Shown here piece by piece: positions 8,210-16,961 of a stretch of DNA of 44,136 nt. How positions within the stretch are numbered: the first letter of the stretch is position 1; every line of letters begins with the position of its first letter. A program made the position numbers and the translations under genes. Under the pieces are notes generated by a model. That model was not told where the DNA came from and did no database searches. It saw only the letters and a list, made by a program, of their open reading frames with translations. The DNA is taken from contig JBIOUF010000132.1 of NCBI GenBank assembly GCA_044866695.1, positions 1 through 44,136 of the forward strand, read 5' to 3'. Source of the stretch: JBIOUF01 sp044866695 (GTDB lineage Bacteria; Actinomycetota; Actinomycetes; Propionibacteriales; Nocardioidaceae).

Positions 8210-9595
8210 TCACTGCTCCCGCGTCACGGTGGACGTGCTGGACGTAGTGGACGTGGACGAGTCGTCGACGGTGCCGGACCGGCCGGCCGTCGCGCTCGCG
8301 GGCGCATAGGTCACGCCGCGGTTCTGCACGGTGTAGCCGGGCACCGGCATCGGCGGGGTCGGGTACCCCCCGGCGAAGGCGTCGTGCTCGCGGTCGCGGT
8401 CGACCGTGCGCTCCGGCGGCTCCTCCTCCGAGCCGGTGAAGAAGAAGACCGCCAGCAGCAGCACCGCCAGGACGCCGATGCCGATCAGCAGGTACTGCCG
8501 GTCCAGGCCGCCCTCCAGCGTGATCGACCGCAACGCCGCGACCGCGACGATCCAGGCCAGGGAGACCGGGATCAGGACCTTCCAGCCGAAGGCCATGAAC
8601 TGGTCGTAGCGCAGCCGGGGAAGGGTGCCGCGCAGCCAGATGAACAGGTAGATGAAGACGAACAGCTTGCCGACGAACCACAGGAACGGCCAGTAGTCCT
8701 GGTTCGCCCCGTCCCACAGCGAGATCGGCCACGGAGCCCGCCAGCCACCCAGGAACAGCGTCGTGGCCAGGGCCGAGACCGTGACCATGTTGACGTACTC
8801 GGCGAGGAAGAACAGCGCGAACTTCAACGACGAGTACTCGGTGTGGAACCCGCCGACCAGCTCGCCCTCGGCCTCGGGGAGGTCGAAGGGCGCGCGGTTG
8901 GTCTCGCCGACCATCGCGATGACGTAGATGACGAACGACGGCACCAGGACGAACCCGAACCAGACGTCCTCCTGGGCCGCGACGATCTCCGAGGTGGACA
9001 GCGAGCCGGCGTAGAGGAAGACCGCGACCAGCGCCAGGCCCATCGCGACCTCGTAGGAGATCATCTGCGCCGACGAGCGCAGGCCGCCGAGGAGCGAGTA
9101 CGTCGACCCCGACGACCAGCCGCCGAGCACGATGCCGTAGATCCCGATCGACGCGGCGGCCAGCACGAACAGCACCGCGACCGGCAGGTCGGTCAGCTGC
9201 AGCGGCGTGGTGATGTCGGTGAACGGCACCGTCACCTCGGGGCCGAAGGGGATCACCGAGAAGGCGAGGAACGCCGTGGTCGTGGAGATGACCGGCGCGA
9301 CCAGGAACACTGCCCGGTCGGCCGCCTTGGGGATGATGTCCTCCTTCAGCGCCAGCTTGACGCCGTCGGCCAGGCTCTGCAGCAGCCCGAACGGGCCGTG
9401 GACGTTGGGGCCGATGCGGTGCTGCATGCGGCCCACGACCCGCCGCTCGAACCAGATGATGAACAGGGTCAGCAGGACCAGCACCAGGAACACCAGCACG
9501 GCCTTGACGATCACCAGCCACCAGGGGTCCTGCCCAAACGCAGACAAGTCGTCGGCCGCGGCCACTCCCACGGTCGGCACGATCGCCGCGATCAT
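8210..9595 (-). CDS. nuoH: NADH-quinone oxidoreductase subunit H
   Basis: This 461-aa membrane subunit of complex I forms the quinone-entry chamber at the arm junction. It carries the NuoH signature FERRVVGRMQHRIGPN near residues 48-63, FDLPEAEGELVGGFHTEYSS (quinone-site acidic loop) and a set of eight or more helices. From about residue 389 to the end there is a hydrophilic tail rich in Pro, Ser and Thr that is not part of the conserved core. The ATG at 9595 overlaps the stop of a small upstream ORF (ATGA). The first ~20 codons are duplicated in diverged form at 9816-9749 next to nuoG, and codons for LSAFG in this copy use TTG, TCT, TTT and GGG, which are unusual choices in this GC-rich DNA. 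See the separate bridging-ORF entry. Confidence 0.95.
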   Translation of the reverse strand: MIAAIVPTVGVAAADDLSAFGQDPWWLVIVKAVLVFLVLVLLTLFIIWFERRVVGRMQHRIGPNVHGPFGLLQSLADGVKLALKEDIIPKAADRAVFLVAPVISTTTAFLAFSVIPFGPEVTVPFTDITTPLQLTDLPVAVLFVLAAASIGIYGIVLGGWSSGSTYSLLGGLRSSAQMISYEVAMGLALVAVFLYAGSLSTSEIVAAQEDVWFGFVLVPSFVIYVIAMVGETNRAPFDLPEAEGELVGGFHTEYSSLKFALFFLAEYVNMVTVSALATTLFLGGWRAPWPISLWDGANQDYWPFLWFVGKLFVFIYLFIWLRGTLPRLRYDQFMAFGWKVLIPVSLAWIVAVAALRSITLEGGLDRQYLLIGIGVLAVLLLAVFFFTGSEEEPPERTVDRDREHDAFAGGYPTPPMPVPGYTVQNRGVTYAPASATAGRSGTVDDSSTSTTSSTSTVTREQ

Positions 9596-9816
9596 GGCGC
9601 ACCCCCTGCGGCTCGGCGTCGGGCGGGTAGCGCACGGTGGTCAGGCTGAGCGCTCGCCGGCCGCCTGGTCCGTGGTCGCCGGCGCCGCGGTGCGGTGTCC
9701 CGTGGTCGCCTGAGCAGACCTGTCTGCTCGCTCCGCTCGCTGGTCGGGTCCTGACCGAACGCCGAAAGGTCGTCGGCCGCGGGCAGCACGACGGACGGGA
9801 TGCGTGCGGCGTTCAT
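9592..9816 (-). CDS. Bridging ORF between nuoG and nuoH with a second nuoH-like N-terminus
   Basis: This 74-codon frame starts at ATG 9816, overlapping the nuoG stop (ATGA), and ends at 9592, overlapping the nuoH start (ATGA). Its first 24 residues (MNAARIPSVVLPAADDLSAF then GQDP) match the start of NuoH, including an identical ADDLSAFGQDP. The remaining ~50 residues are Arg/Pro/Ala-rich and resemble nothing I recognise. Over the 35 bases of strongest match the two copies differ at five positions, all synonymous. It may be the original nuoH start, cut off by an insertion that brought a replacement 5' end, with the frame kept open so ribosomes still reach nuoH. Whether a functional peptide is made is unknown. 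No membrane segment is visible. Confidence 0.45.
   Translation of the reverse strand: MNAARIPSVVLPAADDLSAFGQDPTSERSEQTGLLRRPRDTAPRRRRPRTRRPASAQPDHRALPARRRAAGGAP
9712..9729. repeat. Short perfect inverted repeat inside the nuoG-nuoH insertion
   Basis: GAGCAGAC (9712-9719) and GTCTGCTC (9722-9729) are exact reverse complements separated by two bases. They are followed immediately by the CGAGCGGAGCGAG motif on the minus strand (9739-9727). Both lie in the segment that separates the two copies of the nuoH 5' end. Confidence 0.7.
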
Positions 9817-12308
9817 GCCGTTCCTCCGATCGCCGGCGGGAGCTCGGCCTGGACCCGGCCGGGGGTGAGCCGGACGGCGGCGCCGTGGCCGGCACCCAGG
9901 TCCCGGGTGACGTGCACGCCTCCGGAGTGCGCCGGCACCCAGACCACCGGGTCGGGAAGGTCGGCGACCGCGACTGGCAGGCTGACGGCGCCGGCATCGG
10001 TGGAGACGCTGACCTGGGCTCCCTCGGGGAGCCCGAGCCGCACCAGGGTCGCGGGGCTGACCAGCACGACCGGCGCGCGAGCGGTGCCGTGGTAGGCCGC
10101 GTCACCGTCCTGCATCCGGCCGTCGTCGACCAGGGTCTTCCAGGTCGCCAGCCACAGCGTGTCGCTCTGGTCGGCGCCCGCCGGGCCGGAGCCCTCGACA
10201 GGCTCGAAAGCCGACCGCTCGCCGTCCCAGGCGCCGAGCTCGTCGAGCTCCGCGCCGGCCTGCTCGGGGGACAGGAAGCCCAGCGACACGCCCATCTCCC
10301 CGGCGATGCCGGCCAGCACCCGGGCGTCGGACAGCGCGCTGCTGCCGGCGAGCGCCTTGGGGAACGGGCGGACCCGGCCCTCCCAGCTGACGAAGCTGCC
10401 GGGCTTCTCCGCAGCCGGTGCCACCGGCAGCACGACGTCGGCGAGCGCGGTCACGTCGCTCTCCCGCAGCTCCAGGCTGACCACGAAGCCCGCCGCCCGC
10501 ACCGCCGCGCGCGCGGCGCTCGGGTCGGCCAGGTCGTCGAGCTCGACTCCGCCGACCAGCAGCCCGCCCAGCTCGCCGGACGCCGCCGCTGCCAGGATCG
10601 CGTCGCCGTCGCGACCGGGCTCGGTGGGCACGGTCGCGCCCCAGACGGTGCCGACGTCGACGCGGGCGGCGGGGTCGGCGACCGGACGGCCGCCGGGGAG
10701 CAGGCCGGGCAGGCAGCCGGCGTCGAGGGCACCCCGGTCCCCGGCACGGCGGGGCACCCAGGCGAGCGGGGCGCCGGTCTGCCTGGACAGCGTCAGCGCG
10801 GCGCTCAACGCGCCGGGGACCTCGGCGAGCCGCTCGCCGAGGAGGACCACGCCGCCGCCGTCGAGGGCGAGGTCGCCGTCGTGGGCCAGCGCCTCGATCG
10901 CCGCAGGCTCCTCGCCGGGGACGGCGTGCACGACCGTCGCCGACAGCTTGGCCAGGCCGCGCGTGGTGAACGGCGCGACCGCGAACACCCGGGTGCCCTT
11001 CCGGGAGGCCTTGCGCAGCCGGAGGAACAGCGTGCCGGCCTCCTCCTCCGGCTCCAGGCCGAGCAGCACCACGGCCCTGGCCCGCTCGACCGCCGTGAAG
11101 GTCACGCCGAGCCCGGTGCCGGCCACGTGGGCGGCGAGGAACGACGCCTCCTCCGCCGAGTGCGGCCGAGCGCGGAAGTCGATGTCGTTGCCGCGCAGCA
11201 CCAGTCGGGTGAACTTGGCGTACGCGTAGGCGTCCTCGCGGGTCAGCCGGCCGCCGGTCAGGACGCCCACGCCGCCCGCCTCGCGGGCGGCGGCGAGCCC
11301 GCGGGCGGCCACCGCGAACGCGGCCGGCCACGAGGCCGGCTCGAGCTCGCCGGTCTCCTCGTCGCGGACGAGGGGGGTGGTGAGCCGGTCGGCCGCGACG
11401 GCGTACCCGAAGCAGAACCGGTCCTTGTCGGTGATCCACTCCTCGTTGACCTCGGCGTCGTTGCCGGAGAGGCGGCGGACCACCTTGCCGCGACGGTGGT
11501 CGACCCGGATCGCCGACCCGCAGGAGTCGTGCTCGGCCACCGACGGAGTGGAGATCAGGTCGAACGGCCGGGCCCGGAACCGGTACGCCGCCGAGGTCAG
11601 CGCGCCGACCGGACAGATCTGGATGGTGTTCCCGGAGAAGTAGGACTGGAAGGGCTCGCGCTCGTAGATGCCCACCTGCTGAAGCGCGCCGCGTTCGACC
11701 AGCGCGATGAACGGGTCGCCGGCGATCTGGTCGGAGAACCTGGTGCAGCGAGCGCACAGCACACACCGCTCGCGGTCCAGCAGGACCTGGGTGGAGATGC
11801 TGATCGGCTTGGGGAAGGTGCGCTTGGTCTCGCCGAAGCGGCTCTCCCCGCGGCCGTTGGACATCGCCTGGTTCTGCAGCGGGCACTCCCCGCCCTTGTC
11901 GCAGACCGGGCAGTCCAAGGGGTGGTTGATGAGCAGCTGCTCCATCACCCCCTCCTGGGCCTTCGCCGCGATGTCGGAGGTGACCTGGGTGCGCACGACC
12001 ATGCCCTCGGACGCCACCAGCGTGCAGGAGGCCTGCGGCTTGACCCGGCCCGGCGGACCCATCATCGTGCGCGGCTCCCCGTCCGGACCGGGCAGCGCCA
12101 CCTCGACCAGGCACTGCCGGCACGCCCCGGCCGGCGCCAGCAGCGGATGGTCGCAGAACCGCGGGATCTGCACGCCGATCTGCTCGGCGGCGCGGATGAC
12201 CAGGGTGCCCTTGGCGACGCTGACCTGCTGACCGTCGATGGTCAAGGTGACCAGATCGACGGGGGCGACCTGACCGGCGCCGGACGAGGACGTCGAGACC
12301 GCGGTCAT
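9813..12308 (-). CDS. nuoG: NADH-quinone oxidoreductase subunit G
   Basis: This 831-aa iron-sulfur subunit of the NADH-oxidising module has a ferredoxin-like N-terminus and a molybdopterin-oxidoreductase-like C-terminal domain that has lost cofactor function in complex I. The 2Fe-2S (N1b) ligands are Cys52, 63, 66 and 95. His129, Cys133, 136 and 142 form the His-ligated N5 cluster. Cys182, 185, 188 and 232 form N4. The ATG at 12308 overlaps the nuoF stop (ATGA); an in-frame extension upstream lies inside nuoF and is discarded. The stop overlaps the ATG of the bridging ORF. The C-terminal third is Ala/Gly/Leu-rich and weakly conserved, as usual in actinobacterial NuoG. Confidence 0.95.
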   Translation of the reverse strand: MTAVSTSSSGAGQVAPVDLVTLTIDGQQVSVAKGTLVIRAAEQIGVQIPRFCDHPLLAPAGACRQCLVEVALPGPDGEPRTMMGPPGRVKPQASCTLVASEGMVVRTQVTSDIAAKAQEGVMEQLLINHPLDCPVCDKGGECPLQNQAMSNGRGESRFGETKRTFPKPISISTQVLLDRERCVLCARCTRFSDQIAGDPFIALVERGALQQVGIYEREPFQSYFSGNTIQICPVGALTSAAYRFRARPFDLISTPSVAEHDSCGSAIRVDHRRGKVVRRLSGNDAEVNEEWITDKDRFCFGYAVAADRLTTPLVRDEETGELEPASWPAAFAVAARGLAAAREAGGVGVLTGGRLTREDAYAYAKFTRLVLRGNDIDFRARPHSAEEASFLAAHVAGTGLGVTFTAVERARAVVLLGLEPEEEAGTLFLRLRKASRKGTRVFAVAPFTTRGLAKLSATVVHAVPGEEPAAIEALAHDGDLALDGGGVVLLGERLAEVPGALSAALTLSRQTGAPLAWVPRRAGDRGALDAGCLPGLLPGGRPVADPAARVDVGTVWGATVPTEPGRDGDAILAAAASGELGGLLVGGVELDDLADPSAARAAVRAAGFVVSLELRESDVTALADVVLPVAPAAEKPGSFVSWEGRVRPFPKALAGSSALSDARVLAGIAGEMGVSLGFLSPEQAGAELDELGAWDGERSAFEPVEGSGPAGADQSDTLWLATWKTLVDDGRMQDGDAAYHGTARAPVVLVSPATLVRLGLPEGAQVSVSTDAGAVSLPVAVADLPDPVVWVPAHSGGVHVTRDLGAGHGAAVRLTPGRVQAELPPAIGGTA

Positions 12309-13615
12309 GCGCCGGCTCCCGCCGTGGCGAAGAGGGTGGAGGCGGCGGGGTCGAACGGACAGCCGCCTTCGCTCAGATGCCGCACGTACTCCTCCCGGAA
12401 GAACTGGATGGACGACATGATCGGGCTGGTGGCGCCGTCCGCGAGCGCGCAGAACGACCGGCCCAGGATGTTGTCGCACTGGTCGAGGAGCTGGTCCAGC
12501 TCCTCCTCGATGCCCTCGCCCCGCTCCAGCCGGGCCAGCACCTGCACCAGCCACCAGGTGCCCTCCCGGCACGGGGTGCACTTGCCGCACGACTCGTGCT
12601 TGTAGAACTCCGTCCAGCGCAGCGTCGCGCGCACCACGCAGGTGGTGTCGTCGAAGATCTGCAGGGCCTTGGTGCCGAGCATCGAGCCTGCCACGCCGAC
12701 CCCCTCGTAGTCCAGCGGGACGTCGAGGTGGTCGGCGGTGAGCAGCGGCGTCGAGGACCCTCCGGGGGTCCAGAACTTCAGGGTGCGGCCGTCACGCACT
12801 CCGCCGGCGAGGTCGAGCAGCTGGCGCAAGGTGATGCCCAGCGGGGCCTCGAACTGACCGGGCCGGGTCACGTGCCCGGACAGGGAGTACAGCGTCATGC
12901 CCTTGCTGCGCTCGGTGCCCATGGAGGAGAACCAGCTGGCGCCGTTGCGCACGATGACCGGGACGGACGCGATCGACTCGACGTTGTTGATCACCGTGGG
13001 CGAAGCGTAGAGGCCGGCCACGGCGGGGAACGGCGGGCGCAGGCGGGGCTGCCCGCGCCGGCCCTCCAGGGAGTCCAGCAGCGCGGTCTCCTCACCGCAG
13101 ATGTACGCGCCGGCGCCGGCGTGGACCACGACGTCCAGGGAGTAGCCGGAGCCGTGGATGTCCTCCCCGAGGTGCCCGGCGGCGTACGCCTCCGCGACCG
13201 CGGCGCGAAGCCGGCGGATCACGTGCAGCACCTCACCGCGGACGTAGATGAACGCGTGCCGCGCCCGGATGGCGTAGGAGGTGATGACCACGCCCTCCAC
13301 CAGCGTGTGCGGGCTGGCCATCATCAGCGGCACGTCCTTGCACGTGCCCGGCTCGGACTCGTCGGCGTTGACGACCAGGTACTTCGGGTTGGGGTTGTCC
13401 TGCGGGATGAAGCCCCACTTCATCCCGGTGGGGAAGCCCGCGCCGCCGCGACCGCGGAGACCGGAGTCCTTCACCAGGGCGATGAGGGCGTCCGGCGCCA
13501 TGCCCAGCGCCTGGTCCAGCGCGGCGTACCCGCCGGCGTCGGAGTACGACGCCAGGGTCCAGGGCCGGTCGGAGTCCCAGTCGTCGGACAGCACCGGGGT
13601 GAGCAGGTCGGTCAC
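12305..13615 (-). CDS. nuoF: NADH-quinone oxidoreductase subunit F (NADH/FMN-binding)
   Basis: This 436-aa flavoprotein subunit oxidises NADH through FMN. The glycine-rich NADH-binding motif GRGGAGFPTG is at 55-64, and NADESEPG (83-90) contributes to the nucleotide and FMN site. Cys343, 346, 349 and 389 (SCGKCTPCREG, then ILGRSFC) ligate the N3 4Fe-4S cluster. Its GTG start at 13615 overlaps the nuoE stop (GTGA), and the 3' end overlaps nuoG, so E-F-G are coupled. Length and motifs are complete. Confidence 0.97.
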   Translation of the reverse strand: MTDLLTPVLSDDWDSDRPWTLASYSDAGGYAALDQALGMAPDALIALVKDSGLRGRGGAGFPTGMKWGFIPQDNPNPKYLVVNADESEPGTCKDVPLMMASPHTLVEGVVITSYAIRARHAFIYVRGEVLHVIRRLRAAVAEAYAAGHLGEDIHGSGYSLDVVVHAGAGAYICGEETALLDSLEGRRGQPRLRPPFPAVAGLYASPTVINNVESIASVPVIVRNGASWFSSMGTERSKGMTLYSLSGHVTRPGQFEAPLGITLRQLLDLAGGVRDGRTLKFWTPGGSSTPLLTADHLDVPLDYEGVGVAGSMLGTKALQIFDDTTCVVRATLRWTEFYKHESCGKCTPCREGTWWLVQVLARLERGEGIEEELDQLLDQCDNILGRSFCALADGATSPIMSSIQFFREEYVRHLSEGGCPFDPAASTLFATAGAGA

Positions 13616-14298
13616 CGGGTCGCTCCCTCCCCTTGGCGGTCGGCCCCGCCGCGGCGGTCGTCCACCGGCGGCGCGGTCCAGCCGTTCTCGCGTGCGATCT
13701 GCAGCCCGAGCAGCGACGGGCCACCCGCGGCCGGGCCCTCGTCCGCCAGCCCGTCGTCGAACCCGGCCAGCACCCGCTCCGCCTCACGCCACGTGCAGAC
13801 CCGCGGGCCGCGCGTGGACCGGACCTCCCGGCCGGCCCGCAGGTCGTCGACCAGCCGGGTGGCCGACGCCGGGTCCATGTTGTCCATGAACTCCCAGTTG
13901 ACCATCATCACCGGGGCGTAGTCGCAGGCCGCGTTGCACTCCACGTGCTCCAAGGTGATGGCGCCGTCGGGCGTGGTCTCGTCGTTGCCGATGCCGAGGT
14001 GCTCCTTCAGCCGCTCGAAGATCGCGTCGCCGCCCATCACCGCGCACAGCGTGTTGGTGCACACCCCGACGTGGTAGTCGCCGACCGGGCGCCGCTTGTA
14101 CATCGTGTAGAAGGTGGCGACCCCGGACACCTCCGCCGCGGAGATGCCCACCACGTCGGCGCACGCCTCGATGCCCTCCGGCGTGATCCGGCCCTCTGCG
14201 CTCTGCACCAGGTGCAGCATCGGCAGCAGCCCGGAGCGGGGGTGTGGGTAGCGCGCGGCGATCTGCCGCAGCTCCTCCATGGTGGTCGCGTCGATCAT
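13612..14298 (-). CDS. nuoE: NADH-quinone oxidoreductase subunit E (2Fe-2S)
   Basis: This 228-aa thioredoxin-like subunit carries the N1a 2Fe-2S cluster. Ligands are Cys80 and Cys85 (CTNTLC) and Cys121 and Cys125 (ECNAACDYAP). The conserved FYTMY segment precedes them. The C-terminal ~70 residues after the cluster domain are variable and hydrophilic. I prefer ATG 14298, seven bases after the nuoD stop, because AGGTGA lies about nine bases upstream. A GTG at 14319 would add seven residues and overlap nuoD by 14 bases but has a weaker ribosome site. The stop overlaps the nuoF GTG. Confidence 0.93.
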   Translation of the reverse strand: MIDATTMEELRQIAARYPHPRSGLLPMLHLVQSAEGRITPEGIEACADVVGISAAEVSGVATFYTMYKRRPVGDYHVGVCTNTLCAVMGGDAIFERLKEHLGIGNDETTPDGAITLEHVECNAACDYAPVMMVNWEFMDNMDPASATRLVDDLRAGREVRSTRGPRVCTWREAERVLAGFDDGLADEGPAAGGPSLLGLQIARENGWTAPPVDDRRGGADRQGEGATR

Positions 14299-14305
14299 GG
14301 CCGGG

Positions 14306-15667
14306 TCACCTGTCGACACCGCCCATCACCGGGTCGATGGAGGCGATCGCGACGATGACGTCGGCGACCATGCCGCCCTCGCTCATCACCGACGTGGCCT
14401 GCAGGTTGGTGAACGACGGGTCGCGGAAGTGCACCCGGTAGGGGCGGGTGCCGCCGTCGGACACCACGTGCGCGCCCAGCTCGCCGCGGGGCGACTCGAT
14501 CGGCACGTAGGCCTGCCCCGGCGGGACGCGGAACCCCTCGGTCACCAGCTTGAAGTGGTGGATCAGCGCCTCCATCGACTCGCCCATGATGTGCCGGATG
14601 TGGTCCAGGCTGTTGCCCATGCCGTCGGTGCCGATCGCCAGCTGGCTGGGCCAGGCGATCTTCTTGTCCGCCACCATGTGCGGCGCGCCCTCGAGCCCGG
14701 CGAGCCGGTCGGCGGCCTGCTCGATGATGCGCAGCGACTGCCACATCTCCTCCAGGCGGATCCGGAACCGGCCGTACGCGTCGCAGGTGTCCCAGGTGAC
14801 CACGTCGAACTGGTAGTCCTGGTAGCCGGAGTAGGGCTGGGTGCGGCGCAGGTCCCACGGGTACCCGGTGGAGCGCAGCACCGGCCCGGTGAGCCCCAGC
14901 GCAAGGCAGCCGGCGAGGTCGAGGTACCCGACGTCGACCAGGCGCCCCTTGAAGATCGGGTTGGCGTTGCAGAACGCGGCGTACTCCGGCAGCCGCTTCT
15001 TCATCAGCGCCACGAAGTCGCGGATCTGGTCCAGCGCGCCCGGCGGCAGGTCCTGGGCGACGCCCCCGGGGCGGATGAACGCGTGGTTCATCCTCAGGCC
15101 CGTGATCAGCTCGAACAGGTCCAGGCACAGCTCGCGCTCCCGGAACCCGATCGTCATCACGGTGAGGGCGCCGATCTCCATGCCGCCGGTGGCGATGGCG
15201 ACCAGGTGGGAGGAGATCCGGTTGATCTCCATCAGCAGGACGCGCATCACCTGCGCCTTCTCGGGGATGTCGTCCTCGATGTCCAGCAGGCGCTCCACCG
15301 CCAGGGAGTAGGTGGTCTCGTTGTAGAACGGCGACAGGTAGTCCATGCGGGTGCAGAACGTCACGCCCTGCACCCAGGTGCGGAACTCCATGTTCTTCTC
15401 GATGCCGGTGTGCAGGTACCCGATGCCGGCTCGGGCCTCCTTCACCGTCTCGCCCTCGAGCTCGAGGATCAGCCGGAGCACGCCGTGGGTCGACGGGTGC
15501 TGGGGACCCATGTTGACCACGACGCGGTCGTCGCCCTCCTCGGCCACGCCGGAGACGACCGAGTCCCAGTCCTGCCCGGTGACGGTGAAGACCCGTCCCG
15601 CGGCGCTGTCGGAGGCGGTCGCGTCGAACGGGTCGGCGGCGGCGTACGGGTCCTGGGTCTGGGTCAT
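14306..15667 (-). CDS. nuoD: NADH-quinone oxidoreductase subunit D
   Basis: This 453-aa subunit of the connecting module is related to the large subunit of NiFe hydrogenases and forms the quinone-binding pocket with NuoB. NMGPQHPSTHGVLRLILELE (from about 53) and GYLHTGIEKNMEFRTW are the family hallmarks. PRGELGAHVVSDGGTRPYR and the C-terminal DPVMGGVDR, where nickel ligands have been lost, are also present. An N-terminal extension of about 40 residues precedes the core. The ATG at 15667 overlaps the nuoC stop (ATGA). Confidence 0.97.
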   Translation of the reverse strand: MTQTQDPYAAADPFDATASDSAAGRVFTVTGQDWDSVVSGVAEEGDDRVVVNMGPQHPSTHGVLRLILELEGETVKEARAGIGYLHTGIEKNMEFRTWVQGVTFCTRMDYLSPFYNETTYSLAVERLLDIEDDIPEKAQVMRVLLMEINRISSHLVAIATGGMEIGALTVMTIGFRERELCLDLFELITGLRMNHAFIRPGGVAQDLPPGALDQIRDFVALMKKRLPEYAAFCNANPIFKGRLVDVGYLDLAGCLALGLTGPVLRSTGYPWDLRRTQPYSGYQDYQFDVVTWDTCDAYGRFRIRLEEMWQSLRIIEQAADRLAGLEGAPHMVADKKIAWPSQLAIGTDGMGNSLDHIRHIMGESMEALIHHFKLVTEGFRVPPGQAYVPIESPRGELGAHVVSDGGTRPYRVHFRDPSFTNLQATSVMSEGGMVADVIVAIASIDPVMGGVDR

Positions 15668-16410
15668 GAGTAGCTCCTGCGGGTGTCCGGCGGCGGGATC
15701 GTCGCCCCCTTGTACTCCACTGGAATCCCACCTAGCGGATAGTCCTTGCGCTGGGGGTGTCCGGGCCAGTCGTCGGGCATCAGGATCCGGGTGAGCGCGG
15801 GATGCCCGTCGAAGACGATGCCGAAGAAGTCGTAGGTCTCCCGCTCGTGCCAGTCGTTGGTCGGGTACACCGACACCAGCGACGGCACGTGCGGGTCGTC
15901 GTCGGGGCAGACGACCTCGAGCCGGATCCGCCGGTTGTGGGTCATCGAGAGCAGGTGGTAGACCGCGTGCAGCTCGCGGCCCTGCTCATCGGGGTAGTGC
16001 ACGCCGGAGACGCTCGAGCACAGCTCGAAGCGCAGCCCCGGGTCGTCGCGCATGTGCTTGGCCACCCGCACCAGGTCGTGGCGCCGCACGAAGAAGGTGA
16101 TCTCCCCCCGGTGCACGACCACCTTCTCGATCGCGTCGCCGAGTCCCATGTCGCCCAGGGTCGAGCCGAGCCGGGTCGCCACCTCGTCGAACCAGCCGCC
16201 GTACGGCCCCTCGGAGCCGCCGGGCATGGCGACGGGCCGCACCAGCCCGCCGAAACCGCTGGTGTCGCCGCTGTCCTCGGCGCCGAACATGCCCCTCCGG
16301 ACGCCGACCACCTCGGCCTGCGCTGCGTCCGCCTCGAGCGGGAGGCGCTGGTTCTCCGCGCCCTCGGTCGAGGCCGCCGCCCGGCTGCCGCTGTCGCCCG
16401 TGCCGGTCAC
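15664..16410 (-). CDS. nuoC: NADH-quinone oxidoreductase subunit C
   Basis: This 248-aa protein is a 30-kDa type subunit of the peripheral arm, connecting NuoD with the rest of the hydrophilic domain. The signature ETYDFFGIVFDGHP followed by RILMPDDWPGHPQRKDYPLG is intact near the C-terminus. The first ~60 residues are a low-complexity Ala/Gly/Glu stretch ahead of the conserved domain, and such N-terminal extensions are frequent in actinobacteria. The GTG start at 16410 overlaps the nuoB stop. The reading frame continues upstream through nuoB without a stop, but that part is a shadow. nuoC and nuoD are separate genes here, not the fused form of E. coli. Confidence 0.94.
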   Translation of the reverse strand: MTGTGDSGSRAAASTEGAENQRLPLEADAAQAEVVGVRRGMFGAEDSGDTSGFGGLVRPVAMPGGSEGPYGGWFDEVATRLGSTLGDMGLGDAIEKVVVHRGEITFFVRRHDLVRVAKHMRDDPGLRFELCSSVSGVHYPDEQGRELHAVYHLLSMTHNRRIRLEVVCPDDDPHVPSLVSVYPTNDWHERETYDFFGIVFDGHPALTRILMPDDWPGHPQRKDYPLGGIPVEYKGATIPPPDTRRSYS

Positions 16411-16961
16411 CGCAGCAGGCCCCTCATGTCGGAGGTGGGCAGCGCGTTGAGGGTCTGTTCCTCGACCGCCTCGATCTCGGCCCGTCGATGCGCCCCCAGC
16501 TTGCTGGTCAGGATCTGCTGGTGCAGCTTGAGGATGGCGTCGATCAGCATCTCCGGCCTGGGCGGACAGCCGGGGAGGTACATGTCCACCGGCACGACGT
16601 GGTCGACGCCCTGGACGATCGCGTAGTTGTTGAACATCCCGCCGCTGGAGGCGCACACGCCCATCGCCAGCACCCACTTGGGCTCGGGCATCTGGTCGTA
16701 GATCTGCCGGAGCACCGGCGCCATCTTCTGGCTGACCCGCCCGGCCACGATCATCAGGTCCGCCTGGCGCGGCGACGCGCGGAACACCTCCATCCCGAAC
16801 CGGCCGAGGTCGTAGCGAGGACCACCGCTGGTCATCATCTCGATCGCGCAGCAGGCCAGCCCGAAGGTGGCCGGCCAGAACGACGCCTTGCGGAAGTAGC
16901 CGGCCACGCCCTCGACGGTGGTGAGCAGGATCCCGCTCGGCAGCTTCTCCTCGATGCCCAT
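16407..16961 (-). CDS. nuoB: NADH-quinone oxidoreductase subunit B (cluster N2)
   Basis: This 184-aa subunit holds the terminal N2 4Fe-4S cluster that reduces quinone. The adjacent cysteines Cys37-Cys38 (LACCAIEMM), Cys103 (GVCASSGGMF) and Cys132 (PGCPPRPE) are all present. ATG 16961 was chosen because the family consistently starts a short distance before the GILLTTVE segment. GGAGGGCAGGG lies upstream. A GTG further upstream at 17018 would add 19 atypical residues. It is separated from nuoA by an unusually long 211-base spacer. Confidence 0.95.
   Translation of the reverse strand: MGIEEKLPSGILLTTVEGVAGYFRKASFWPATFGLACCAIEMMTSGGPRYDLGRFGMEVFRASPRQADLMIVAGRVSQKMAPVLRQIYDQMPEPKWVLAMGVCASSGGMFNNYAIVQGVDHVVPVDMYLPGCPPRPEMLIDAILKLHQQILTSKLGAHRRAEIEAVEEQTLNALPTSDMRGLLR

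Noticed and set aside
7643..9649. Long plus-strand open frame opposite nuoH/nuoI
   Set aside because: Composition is Gln/His/Asp/Arg-rich antisense of membrane-protein codons; nuoH and nuoI on the other strand have full family motifs. Similar antisense frames oppose nearly every gene here.
9712..9739. Transposon or insertion sequence end inside the nuoG-nuoH insertion
   Set aside because: No transposase, no paired terminal inverted repeats at the insertion borders and no target-site duplication could be identified, so only an insertion scar is suggested.
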